Shown here in pieces: positions 1 through 10,953 of a stretch of 64,000 nt of DNA. Numbering within the stretch: position 1 is the first letter of the stretch; the number at the start of each line of letters is the position of its first letter. Under the pieces are notes generated by a model. The model saw nothing but the letters and a program-made list of their open reading frames with translations, was not told the origin of the DNA and searched no databases. Made by a program: the position numbers and the translations under genes. The DNA is from Pilatotrama ljubarskyi (Eukaryota; Basidiomycota; Agaricomycetes; Polyporales; Polyporaceae), in assembly GCA_022385805.1 (NCBI GenBank), contig MU277671.1:504808-568807 (forward strand), given 5' to 3'.

Positions 1-1031
1 GGCGGCGCTCCTTGGCAGCTGATCGTTCACGGAGGCGCTTTTCTTTCGCGGCTTTCATGTCTTTGGGGGCCGTGGTCCGAACTTGTTTGACGTGGGTGGG
101 GATCAATGGTACTGCGGGAATAGAGGTCGAGGGTTCCAGCCAAGGAGCAGTTAAACGCGGGATGTTTACAAGCAAGGCCGCCAAAGCCGGAAATCCTGGC
201 GCGGAAGCCTGGGCAACCCGTGAGCATCAGTCAACGGAAACATGATTTACATTACCTCAACGAGTAAGATGGAAGCTCTTCGTAGGCCTACCGCTTCGGC
301 CAGTGTATGTTCTGCGCCCTTGGGCAGCGGCACCAGCCACGTTGTGCCGGAAGATGTACTTGCGCGGGAGTTGCACGCCGCGACAAGACAAGGGATGTGG
401 CCTATGAGTGCAGGCGGGTCGACGTCTGCGCGGCAGGCAACCACTACACGACTTCGATGGGAAGCATCACCCCTCTGCACTGCATCATCACTCCCGGCTG
501 CTACGGAGGAACGGTGCGAGATACTCAACGCCTCGAGGCGCTTGGTCACTTCGTTGATGCCGACGGTAAGAGAATTGAGAGCCGGCGGGATAGCGATAGC
601 ACCATCGACGGGCATCGCGTCAGTCACGTCAGTGGCTTGTGTCCGAATTCCGTGGTCGGCAGCGCTTCGAGCGTCCTGCGTTACCGCCGCACCAGAGAGC
701 TTCTTCGCTTTGTTGGACTCGTTATCGTCTGCAGACGATTGAGAGCGGCGCCTCTTTCGACGCCCGAGTCGCTCACGAGATACGTTATAAGCCGCTACGC
801 CATCGAGCATATCCACGACACACGCTAGGACCGCGTTCTGGATATTGAAGGGAACAGAGGGCCTGCGAACGTTAGGGATCCACCCGCCCCTATGATGGAC
901 AGAAAACTTCACCATTGAACTCGGAACGGATTGTCAACGACGCTCCTAAACAGCACCTTGCGCTCTGCGTCGTCTCGAGCTTTCGCACGGTTCGATATGC
1001 TCGTGTGGGCCCGCGCCACTTGCTCAGACAT
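1..1031 (-). CDS. POP3: RNase P/MRP subunit POP3 (partial, 3' end off window)
   Basis: Protein subunit of the RNase P and RNase MRP ribonucleoproteins, which process pre-tRNA 5' ends and pre-rRNA; nuclear/nucleolar. Three exons are read: 1031-913, 862-256 and 208-<1; introns are 50 and 47 nt. The ATG opens MSEQVARAH. The join at 913/862 restores the family signature DNPFRVQWPSVPFNIQNAVL. The fold is L7Ae-like: CRADVDPP..LIGHIP, then TWLVPLPKGAEHTLAEAVGLRR, then the last exon ALLVNIPRLTAPWLEPS. A Lys/Arg-rich insert (residues about 60-75) looks like a nuclear signal. More than 311 aa are present and the C-terminus is missing. Family assignment rests on recalled fungal Pop3 motifs and is fairly firm. 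It is divergent from the GNAT gene. Confidence 0.85.
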
Positions 1032-1854
1032 GTCGACTCAATTCCGAATTGCAGAGCTGTGCGCGTGCTGTATGAGTCAAAAGATGAGTATCGCAAAGGG
1101 CAGGTACGCCACCAGTAACTTTCTTAGTGACGCAGGCTGCCGCTGGGCTGCGCGAGTTGTTGCTGGGCGCTACAGACCGATGCGGTGAATGTTGAGCACA
1201 CGCAAAGTACAAGTACAAGGCATGCGCAGCTGTCAAACAGCTGCCATGGGCGCTTACACGCTTCGACCCGAATAGTTCTAGCGCCCTCCGGCAATGGACG
1301 AGAGGTGCGCAAACCCTGCCTGCCACCATATCCCTCTCTTTCTTACCGTCCTCCCCCCAAAAAAACTTCCCTATAGCATTGCACATGTCAAGCTGACACG
1401 CTGAGACTCCAAAGCTTTGAGGCTGGGCTACGCGGTGCAAAATTCTCTGATGGGCATTCTATGATTCCCGGTCCGGGAGAACGACCCGTTTCCGTGAATA
1501 ATACAGGGGAAATGCGGAGTAAGCGACGCTGTATGCCACTCACTCAGGCGTGATGAAGAGGGCTTACTCCTTGTGTTCGTACCAGACATGCTGATTGTTG
1601 CTACTGGATATGCCTGGGTGACCGGGGCGAGCGCTTGCGCGTGAGCGTCGAGCGCAAGATCAATGCATCTCGGCACGGACGACCACCTTTCGCCTCCGTG
1701 TGGTCGTGGAGGAACATACTCGACATGACAGTATCCTTGGCACGCTATCAGCGCTGCCTGCTTCCTACATGTACCTAGCGTCCCAGCCTCTATAAATTGG
1801 AGTGCGTTCTTCTATCCTTTCCAGGCCTCCAACAGACCAACTTGAACCTCCAGC
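1032..1854. promoter_or_regulatory. Divergent promoter region POP3 / GNAT gene
   Basis: This 823-bp stretch separates two divergent starts. A TATA box (TATAAAT, 1791-1797) sits 64 nt before the GNAT start codon. No coding exon is convincing here. A GTGATGA at 1550-1556 followed by CTGA at 1591 was considered as a snoRNA and rejected. Confidence 0.6.
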
Positions 1855-3000
1855 ATGTCTTTGGCACAAGCTCCAGCGACACATACGGTTTCTCTCTTTC
1901 GACACCCATTACACTTTCCTTCCACCGTCTGGGCCTCCCTGGAGGGTTGCCCGCAAAGCTCCAACATAATCTACGCACATGCCGCCAAGCTCGCCGAGAT
2001 CGCAATCGACCCGGATTCTCTCCAATCTTCTGACCTGTGGATTGTGTGCTGGACTACCTCGACTACCGCATCCGCGTCCACAGTCGACTTCATACTTTCC
2101 TGTACCGAAGGTCCGCTCGGAGCCTATCCTATATTCATCTTCAGCCCTCCGCGGTCGGACGGCCTCGCCAGCGACTTCATAGAGCCGCGCATCAAATCCA
2201 TGGTGGCCGCGCTCGGCGCTCACGTCGCTCCCGAACGGGTCTTCTCCGTTTTTGCTCTCGATGCCGTAGCCGACGCCTTCGCTGCTGCTTGGACAGCACA
2301 GACCGGCGTCCAGCTCGATCCTAACCCGGTCTACTACCATGCAAAGTTCATGCAGTGCACCAAGGAGACGTTCATTCGCAGTAGCCAGAAGCAACTCTCG
2401 GATCAACACGTGGGATTACGTCCGGCGGTCCTTGCGGATGTTGACGGCGTCGCGAGACTCTGTCATGGGTTTGCTGCAGCCTCAGTGAGTTGTACCTCTT
2501 TGACTCATGTACGTATCCTGATGAAATGCGTTGTATCTATCAGGAGCCGTTTGTGCTCACGGAACAGCGTGCACACCTCGAAGCAATTACGCTGATTCTC
2601 AATGGTCAGGTGTGGGTTCATACCGCAGGAGAACAGGGATCCCAGATTGCCTGCATCGTTGCAGTAACGCGGACCACGGATAACGTTGCCGCGATTACCA
2701 AGGTATACACTTGCCCGGAGTGGAGGAGCCGCGGATGCGCCGAGCGTCTGGTCCGTCATGTCTGCGGGAGGTGAGCGGTCACGTCGGATGAGGCTATGTA
2801 CGGGAAGCCTGACATCAGAGTACAGCCTTCTGCAGACGAAGGAGAGCATTGTGCTCTACGTGGCGCACAACAACCCTGCTGCAGCGAAGGTGTACGAGCG
2901 CGTTGGCTTTATCGGCTTTGAGTCTTGCTCGGGGCAGTCCGCGGATTCTTGGAAGGAGTTGGGATTCGATCGCGACGTGGTCCAAGTGGGCCATTGGTGA
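1855..3000 (+). CDS. GCN5-related N-acetyltransferase (GNAT)
   Basis: Acetyl-CoA-dependent N-acetyltransferase of unknown substrate. Exons are 1855-2484, 2544-2770 and 2826-3000, giving 343 aa; introns of 59 and 55 nt are GT-AG, the second with a CTGAC branch. The N-terminal half (about 1-190) is a helper domain common to this basidiomycete family. The GNAT fold is in the C-terminal half: central strand with VYTCPEWRSRGCAERL (acetyl-CoA loop R-x-x-G-x-A), then IVLYVAHNNPAAAKVYERVGF, the typical last helix and strand, ending ELGFDRDVVQVGHW. A TATA box lies 64 nt upstream. The call to superfamily is firm; the substrate cannot be read from sequence. Confidence 0.8.
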
Positions 3001-4118
3001 GGTCGTGCTGGATTTTGCGACTAAATATGTCCGTAAATATGTGTAACAACACAACGATGGCTTCGAACAGTGATATCAACCGCCATGATTCGGTGACTGA
3101 CTCGGCTCCGTAGCTGCCAGAGTTCCAGCACCTCGTCGCCGTGCAAGTTGCAATGAGGTGAGCGAGGGTACTCAGTGTTGCTCCAGGGTATTACTATAAT
3201 TGTATACACTTCAACGTGACTATATGTCACACGTGAGCGACTGTGGCGTCACAACCTCCAACCCGAACGAACCTCGAACTTCACTATGCTGACTGAGTCG
3301 ACGACTGTCCCGAGCTTCGCATTAACTGACCCAGTCGCGACTCGGTCGATTCTCAACTCACTTCATATCCGAGGCTGTTTCTCACTGGCAACATCGCTAC
3401 AATCACTGAAGTTCAAGGTTATACTAGTAGAGCCAAGCGTAGAGCCTGAGCCTGAGTATACTAAACCCTTCAAATGCTGACACGCTAGGGCTCCAGGCTA
3501 GCACTTTCGCTTTCATGAGCGAGGTCTGTCGACAAGGAATCCATAAGCTGAGTTAGCGGCAAGGAACCTCACGGCTTATGCGTGATGCTGGTGAGAGACT
3601 TCCCCTGGTTTTAGAGAATTGTCCTAGTCGCCGCCACCCCTCTGGTCCGCAGTCATATGTTCATCTCGTACACGGCAGGAATCTATAACGGTTTGGATTC
3701 TGCCAGCCCGGGCCCGTTTCTGCCCTTTGAATCTAGTCACATTGTCAGCCGCTGTCAAAGTCTACCTGATCTTGGCACTAGTGGATAACAGCGGAGGTTG
3801 TCCAACTCTCACACATCTCTCATTGGGGTCTACTTATCGTCTGTGCGATTCACACAATGCCTCGGACGATTGGCCTGGGGGTGGACTCATTTCCGGACAA
3901 TACTTTGCCGCCTTCGGCCTCTCGTGGTGCCGCAGACATCGACATCCTGATGACTAGTACTCATGCGCCCCCCATCTGTACGTACCATACCCAAGGCCGT
4001 CATCATGAGGCTTCGTGAAAGCTGAAGTAACCTTCCAGCGGATCCTATCTTCCACCACACTGCAGCCGAATTTGCACCTGCTCGACCCCGTCAAGAAGTT
4101 GGCGTTGAGGGATCAAGA
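3001..4118. other. Intergenic, no gene seen
   Basis: 1.1 kb between the GNAT stop and the arrestin start. ORFs are under 85 codons and have no family look. Base composition is more AT-rich than the flanking genes. I see no tRNA box B, no inverted repeats of note and no transposon remnants. It presumably holds the GNAT 3' UTR and the arrestin promoter. Confidence 0.5.
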
Positions 4119-7100
4119 ATGCGTCCTCCCATGCCACTCAGCACGGCGTCTACATGCACGTCTGAAAGTACCTTCAGCAGGCACGATTCTCTCTTCAGTT
4201 TCGGCGTCTCCTCCTCGCGCAACGCTGCCGAGCTCAAGTCCTTCCTGGGTAATTCAAATTCGCGTCTGAGACCGGGAGCGACTGTTCTTCCGCTCCAAGC
4301 AGGAGTCAGCAACAAGCAATCTGCGAGGTTACACGCTGTATCTCTGGAACAAGCAAAGCCCCGCGCGCGCGTCGAGGTGGATATCGTCCTGGAGAATGAC
4401 TGCTGCATCGAGGGGGGTTATCTACGCGGGGCTGTCAAATTGCGCATTCGCAAATGTCACAGGAAGGAGGCGCACATCCTGATCGCGGACGGCAAAGTCC
4501 GCGTCATCGGGTTCGAAAGCATACCCGGGGAGACCGACCGACATTCCTTCTACCAACGCGCTAGCCCTCTTTCCGTCATCACGGACGCGTACACGCGCGT
4601 CTACGACTCTCAGCCCGACGCCGAGGGGTTCTCGCGCGCTATGGAGGGAGTGCACGTACTTCCATTCGCCATGCATCTTCCGGTGGACAGCGAGCTTGGC
4701 TCTCCTAAGGGCTCACCTTCTCTTCAGAACGGCGTCTCGATACGCTACATTGCAATGGTGTCAGTGGCCTTTCACCATGAATCCACACGGGCAAACACTT
4801 CACGCTGAGATTCCTCTACAGATCCGTGAAGGTGAAGGACTCGCAGACAGGGAAGCGTTCCATAGCGCATTTCTACCGCGACTGTCAAGTTTGGCCACGC
4901 TTCGACCCTGCGATAGTCCTTGCTGCAGCCCCTCGCCCGATACAAGCATCAGCTGCGGGTTGCTTGTCTCTCGTCGGTGGCGGCAAGAAAGTCAGGCTTA
5001 CAGCCGTCCTTCCTCGAATGACTTGGATTGCCGGGCAAAGGTGCTATATCCACTTATCTGTCACGAACGAGACGAAGAAGAGTGTCAGGAGCGTCGTCCT
5101 GACGCTGATCAGGACAACCACATTATTCAGACCCAGACACCCCAAGGACGGGTGCTCTTCTGTAGACCCGGACGCCTGCCAAACCGCTACTACCCACAAG
5201 GTCGTCGCGGAAGCAGTTCTCGAGCGGAGTCAGCGTGTAGCTAAGGGTCATGCCAGCGCGGAAGGCTGGTGGACAGGCATTGCCCCAGGGCAAGAGGTGC
5301 AATTTGCCCATCACATTTTGATAGCGGTAAGAAGCATGCCTTTCATTGCACTAATTTCCCGCTGACCGCATTTCCCTGCACGGCGACGTCGCCTCGCTGT
5401 GTCTTTACTGTCTTCTCTTCGCACTATGCCCCATGCATCCGTCGGCCGCATAGCCCGATGCGCTGTCCGTCTCCCGCGCGCGGTTGATCGAGGTTGACTA
5501 TTCTATCCAGGTCACACTCAGCGCAGGCGCTCTGACATCGGACGTCCGAGTCACTCTTCCCGTCCGGATCGTCAACTTTCTGTCGCTCGACCCTATCCCT
5601 AGCGCGGGGCCCCTCCTGGCCCCCGATAGTTCATATGCGCGCCTCGTGCCTCGTGAGATCTTCGAAGACAGGCAAGACCAATCTATCAGCAGGAGTGAAG
5701 CACCTGCATCAATGGCCACATCGCATCCGATGGCGTTCTCGAACGGACGCAGCGACGGCACCGCAACCACGACGTCCACGCGGTCCTACGAGCTCGAGTG
5801 CAAGGCCGCCCGACTGTCCGCTGATGAAGCAGGCCCTAGAACCGGAGATTCGGCGAGAGACCTCTGCGCAGTCCTTAATGAAAGCCCTTCCAGCGTGGCC
5901 TTGCAGGTGGTCAGCCCAGACTACGGATCTGCAGTGCCTCGGCGTAGTCCCGAAGGCGGGGAGGAGTGTACCCTATCGCACGCGACCGGCTCTGAGTCCG
6001 ATTCCAGCCTTTACTCGGCTGTTTCTTACCCCTCCGACAGTTCCGTCAACCGGTCTTCACCAGAGAGCCATGAACCCCGGGCGCCCCCGACGCTGGGCAA
6101 TCTCGAACTCTCCGAAGGGGCAGGGTCCGGAGAAGAAATCGATCATGTCCTCAGGTCGACGCACGTCCGTCTCGCCGGTGACACCACTGCTGCGCCCGAG
6201 CCGCACGACCACACTCCCAAGCTGCCTCCTCATTCCACCCGCTACATCCCTGCCGGCAGCTATTTGGCTACGCAAGGCGCTACCTCGCCCACCATCCTCG
6301 AATCGGCGCCAAACCATAACGAAACGCAGGCGTCTACCCAAAGCTCGCACATTCATTCCGTGCACCGCCGCCCTGCAGGCCCTCGCCGGTCCGACAGCAG
6401 TCCCGTTTCCGGGGTCGGTGCTCTCTCGCGGGAGGTCTGCGGCGCCGACCTTGACGAAACGAAAGAAGCCTCGACTACTGTGGCATCCAAGGCACTGCGC
6501 AGCCGACCGGCGCCAGTGCGCCCGGAGCGCTCGCCCCTTCGCGGACGCACAGGTCAATGGGACGGTCCTACGGAGCCCTCTCGAAGAGGGTTGACGTCTT
6601 TCGAGAGGCGCGTAGAGGAGAAGAAGCTCTCCCTCCTTCGCGCACAGGCGGAAGCATCAATCGCGCATGGCCACCTCCGCACATCTACGGATTGCGATGC
6701 CGGAGACATGCGCCAGCCCACACAGCACCCGCTGGAGGATGCGACCCCTCGCCTTGTGACAGGATTCCAGTCTGTGTCTTCCCATAGCATCGCTGCCTCA
6801 GACACTGGCTTGCAGGCCGCCGACTCCGGATCACGGCGCATCCGCCCCTCTCGCCAGCTTCCCTTGCCCCCATCTCGATCCTCCCGGCTGGCGACGCCGG
6901 GCTCCGGGTTCATGTCAGGCGGCTGCGAGATTCCAGAGTCGGTATCTGCACTCGAGACCCTCAGGGCCTCCAGGCTGTCCCGCCGACCGGAGTATGGAGG
7001 GGAAGGCGACGGCTCCGGCCCCGCGGTATCCCTTAGGAGGGTACCATCGACTTTAGCACCCGTCCCACCTCCCCTAGTACCATCGTCCTCAAGCTCGTCT

Positions 7101-7292
7101 TCTGGTCACTATGCTCCGTACTGTGTGCCATCAGGGTCTGGTCCTTCGTCCGGCTCTGGTGTACTCCATTCTCGTCCGACTGAAGGATTGCGATATGCAG
7201 GATCATCTGACTGCTCTATCGTCAAAGGCCGCATCGCAGCCTTTGAGGAACGCTTGCAGTTCTCGCATGAAACCGGCATAGCCTATGTTTGA
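4119..7292 (+). CDS. Arrestin-like protein with long disordered tail
   Basis: Alpha-arrestin-type trafficking adaptor (in fungi, recruits ubiquitin ligases to membrane transporters). Exons are 4119-4759, 4822-5326 and 5454-7292, giving 994 aa. The first donor is GTCAGT, chosen because it alone keeps the frame into SVKVKDSQTGKRSIAHFYR. The 127-nt second intron ends at the only AG that gives ..PDALSVSRARLIEVDYSIQV. Arrestin N and C domains span about residues 85-425, ending LPVRIVNFLSLDP. Residues about 430-994 are Ser/Pro/Arg-rich and low complexity, with no PPxY motif noticed in the parts read. The start codon is the first in frame; a short upstream exon cannot be excluded. Confidence 0.75.
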
Positions 7293-7446
7293 TACAAGTC
7301 CGGTCGGTTCTCCATCCAAGTTTCTGCAGATTCGCCCTCCTTCCAATACGACTGGCGTTTAAGGGTTGCAATTGGGAAGTCAGATGGTATAGCTACAAGT
7401 TCGTGCGATATAATACAAAGCGGTTGGATACTACTACGTCTAGTGT

Positions 7447-8625
7447 TTACTCGATAACGACCCCTCCGTTAACATGGATAATTTGCCCGCTAGGATTCGC
7501 CATCAGCATCGACTTGCACGATACAAGGAACAGGCACGACATACCTCACGTAGCTGGAGTCGGCAGACGTGAGCCAGACGAAAGCAGTGGCCACTTCGAC
7601 GGGTTGGCCCGCCCTTCCCATCGGCACCGTAGTTCCGAACTTTTCAATAGAATCCTTCGACATCGTCGCAGGACTGTCGGGACACCCGTCAGCACGAGTA
7701 ACCATCGCGTCATGTTGCGTGGACTTACATTAGAGGAGTCCAGATGGGACCTGGTGCGACCGCGTTGCAGCGGATACCCTTGTCGCCCACGATCTGGTTG
7801 CTGAGGGCACGCATAAAGCCGATCATCGCGCCCTTTGTAGCGGTGTAATCAATGAGCTCCGGGTGGCCGACTGCCATGTTGATGGAAGCGTTGAAGGTGA
7901 TCGTAGAGCCCTCCTTGAGGTGGGGGATAGCAGCCTATGGGTACATGAGTCACTGATCCTCCGGAGGTTCACTATCGGTACGCACCTTGCAAATGTAGAA
8001 GAACGAGTGAATGTTCGTGTCGAAGACGTCGTGCCACTGCTCCGTGGGCAACGAAGGAAGATATTGGTTGGCATTCTGCGTCCCATGGTTAAGCACACTA
8101 GCAACATGTCAGTGCACTTGTCCGACATGCGGAGAAGAAGAGCGCGTACATGGCGTCGAGGCTACCGTGGAAGTCGAGGTGCTTCTGAATCAGCTGCTTG
8201 CAATTCTCCTCTTTCCTGAGGTCAAGCTCGACGACGTTGATTTTACGGGCGTTGTTCGTCTTCTTCTTGATGACGTCAAGCATGTCCTGAGCGTCCTTCT
8301 TCTCACTAGAGAGGAACGTCAGGGTAAGATCGGCACCCTCAAGCGCTATAAACTCAATAATGTGTGAGGCGTACTGTAAGATCAGAAGTGGGGTGTGTCA
8401 CGTACCGAAGAGAAGAGCAATGCTGCGGCCAATGCCACTGTCTGCGCCGGTGATCAGGGCTTTGCGACCCTCGAGCTTGCCAGCAGGCTTGTATGGCTTG
8501 CCATCGGCAGTGATGTCGTCGAGAGGAGCAGGATCGAGTTTGAATTGCTTTCCGGGTGCACCGGGTTGTTCCTGGAAGGGGGGCTTCCAGCCCTTCTTGT
8601 ATTGCTCGGGGATGTTGGCAGACAT
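7447..8625 (-). CDS. Short-chain dehydrogenase/reductase, stress-protein type
   Basis: NAD(P)-dependent oxidoreductase of the classical SDR superfamily, closest in style to bacterial general stress proteins (YdaD/YhxD type, N-terminal PPFQEQPG..). Six exons: 8625-8406, 8345-8150, 8097-7986, 7934-7729, 7673-7545 and 7489-7447; 301 aa. Introns are 51-60 nt. Seen motifs: cofactor glycine motif TGADSGIG, then NHGTQNA (NNAG position), catalytic Ser in TFNASINM, active-site Y-x-x-x-K in YTATK, and C-terminal GQIIHVNGG. All catalytic residues are present, so an active enzyme is expected. The promoter carries a TATA box and a perfect CRE palindrome (see 8626-8964), consistent with bZIP stress control. 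The substrate is unknown. Confidence 0.9.
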
Positions 8626-8964
8626 GGCGATGTGTCTAGTCGTTAGGTTCGGCGTGCGGTTGTGGGAGGAAGAGACAAGAGAATGTCGGGGGAAGTGTCT
8701 CGACCGCGCGGGTATATAACGGTGGTGGCAGACGTGACGTCAGCCCGGAGGGAGAAGGGCGTCATGATGAGGGCGAGCAGCTGGAGCAGAGAGGACGAGA
8801 ACGCAGAGTCGCCACCGCGTCCTCTCAGTTGCGTCCCTGCCCAATCCGGAAGCTCGCCTTCCATTCCGGGCGAGGCGGTGACATCACGGGCGCTCGCGCG
8901 TGTCCTGCGGGGACGGCTGATCTCGATTGTCGAGCGTACTTGTATTCCTTCGCGTACAACGGCC
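8626..8964. promoter_or_regulatory. Divergent promoter SDR / VTA1 with TATA and CRE
   Basis: 339 bp between two divergent genes. TATATA at 8713-8718 reads as a TATA box for the minus-strand SDR (about 90 nt before its ATG). A perfect 8-bp palindrome TGACGTCA, the CREB/ATF bZIP site, is at 8735-8742, just upstream of that TATA box. No TATA box was seen for VTA1. Confidence 0.65.
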
Positions 8965-10471
8965 ATGGTCCTCTCTCTCCCGCCCATTCCTCCGGAGCTC
9001 AAGCCCATCACTCCCTATCTGCAGCGTGCAGATGAAATCTCTAGCAAGGATCCGGTCATAGCCTACTGGTGTACGTCCTGACCAGTTAACATGCCACTCT
9101 TCTTCTCACACCTCCACAGGCGCGTACTATGCCGCACAGCAGGGCATCGCGCTCAAAGTCAAAGACACCACCGCGCGGCACTTTCTCTTCGAGCTCCTCA
9201 ATCTCCTCGAGCACATGAAGACGGACCTTGGAGCAAACGATGCCGTGCACGACGAAGCCGCAAGTGCCGCTTACGTCGAGAACTTCGCACTCCGTGTATT
9301 TGCCGCCGCGGACAATGAGGATAGGAAGGGGAACGCCACTCGGTACGTCTACCTCAGGTGCTCTCAGGGAATGTCGCTCATAAATGCCTTTTTGCCTCAC
9401 AGTAACACTGCGAAGAAGTTCCTCGCTGCAGCTAGCTTCTTAGAGCTACTTCGAGTCTTCGAAGGCGATAAGGCTGTCATAGATCTCCCATCCATCGAAG
9501 AGAAGATCAAGTACGCCAAGTGGAAGGCAGCAGACATTGCGAAGGCCTTCCGTGAAGGACGAAAGCCCACCCCTGGGCCTCCAGGTTCCGCCGCCACAGA
9601 GTCCCCCGCGCTCCCGGACGTGAACTTGCCTGACCCGAGCGGTGTGCCACTGGCACCTGCCACACCCCCATCTGCGTCTTCGCAATTGCCCTCTTCATAT
9701 TCCCCTCCAGCGATAACGCGTTCCACTCCTCCGCCACCGCAGCTAACAAACCTTACCCCCGCCGAACCCTCCGCCCACCTGGGCCCCGGACCGCACCTTC
9801 CGGAAGGCCTTGCTCCCCCGGAACCACCACAAAGCCCCAGCGGCTGGAGTACAGTCGCAACTCCAGGAACTCCGGGCTTCAGGCGAGATGATGCTTCCAG
9901 CTCTACTTCAACTCCGGCAAGCCCCGCAAGGCGTACTGCTTTCGTAAGCGACGAGCTCGAAGGCAAGACCGAAAGCCAGACGGACGCTGAAACATCCACG
10001 CCGACCTCCGCCGCAAAGTCTGTGCACTTCTCACCATCTGTCCTTGGCGGGGTATCGACTCCAGGCGAGGGTCCTGCAGGAGGGCCTCAAGGGCATGATC
10101 CCTTCTCGGTGAAGGTGGTTGTAAGCAGTCCTCCCGCAAGCCCACATACGAATCTCCCGCAGCTGTCCTCGTCCGCATCCAACTCGCCTTCGACTATTCC
10201 GCCCCCGCTTCCACAACATGGGACTACACCTCACACAGTTCCAGGGCGTGGCCCAATGCCCTCCGCCCCGCCCCCCACTGCGCCATACTCTTCTGTGCCC
10301 CGCCAAGACCCGGCAACGGCAACGGTTACGACTCGCCCTCCAGAATTGACACCACAAGTGGTATCGCGGGTGCAGAAGCATTGTCGATATGCGATCTCCG
10401 CACTGGACTACGAGGACGCGGAGCAAGCTATCAAGGAACTCCGTACTGCACTACGCATGCTTGGTGGCTGA
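8965..10471 (+). CDS. VTA1: Vacuolar sorting protein VTA1
   Basis: Cofactor of the AAA ATPase Vps4 in ESCRT-III disassembly at the multivesicular body. Exons are 8965-9070, 9120-9342 and 9403-10471; 465 aa. The first splice (donor GTACGT inside a split TGC codon) gives IAYWCAYYAAQQGIAL. The 60-nt second intron has no stop in frame and could be mistaken for coding; splicing it gives GNATRNTAKKFLAAASFLELL, the family motif. Two MIT-like helical modules occupy about residues 1-155. A Pro/Ser/Thr-rich linker spans about 160-420. The C-terminal dimerisation and Vps4-binding helices are at about 425-465 (VVSRVQKHCRYAISALDYED..). Longer linker than yeast VTA1 (about 330 aa). Confidence 0.92.
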
Positions 10472-10953
10472 GCTGCGCCGAGCACGCTGCGATCGATGAT
10501 AGTGGTGATTTATGTCCTTCTCTGTATACTCGCGGCGCTGTCGGATGAGTCCTCGCTTGTAGTGTACTCTACTTCTCTTGATATATAGTACGAATGCCGG
10601 CGATATGAACGGACTTGCCGCGATCCTCTCGCTGGGAGGAACGTCCGATCGCACACCTTACTTTACACTTCGATCATAGTTTGACTGCGACCGCAGATCA
10701 CTTCGATCGACGACGTCTACAGTGGTCTACCCCTGGAGCTTGCGTCGAAGACGATCGACACGCGTAGTGATCGGCGTACGCTGTCGATCGTGTACTCGCG
10801 TTGACAAGACAATATGGTAGATAAGAGGGGGTCATTGCCGGCGATCGACAGCAGGTCCACACACATCGACTGCAGCGGAATCCGGTACAGAACGAATGAC
10901 TTGGGAAGCTTACTGTTCGTGCTGCGCTCCCTCTTCGACATCGGCATGGCGTA
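10472..10953. other. Intergenic between convergent VTA1 and pectinesterase
   Basis: 482 bp between two 3' ends. It is rich in CGATCG-type words around 10640-10800 but has no long ORF or clear repeat. It likely holds both 3' UTRs. Confidence 0.5.

Noticed and set aside
247..742. Long open frames opposite POP3
   Set aside because: Shadow ORFs of a GC-rich coding exon; the minus strand carries the recognisable protein.
1550..1594. GTGATGA followed 34 nt later by CTGA, as a C/D snoRNA
   Set aside because: No internal boxes, no terminal stem, and the guide did not resemble any rRNA motif I know.
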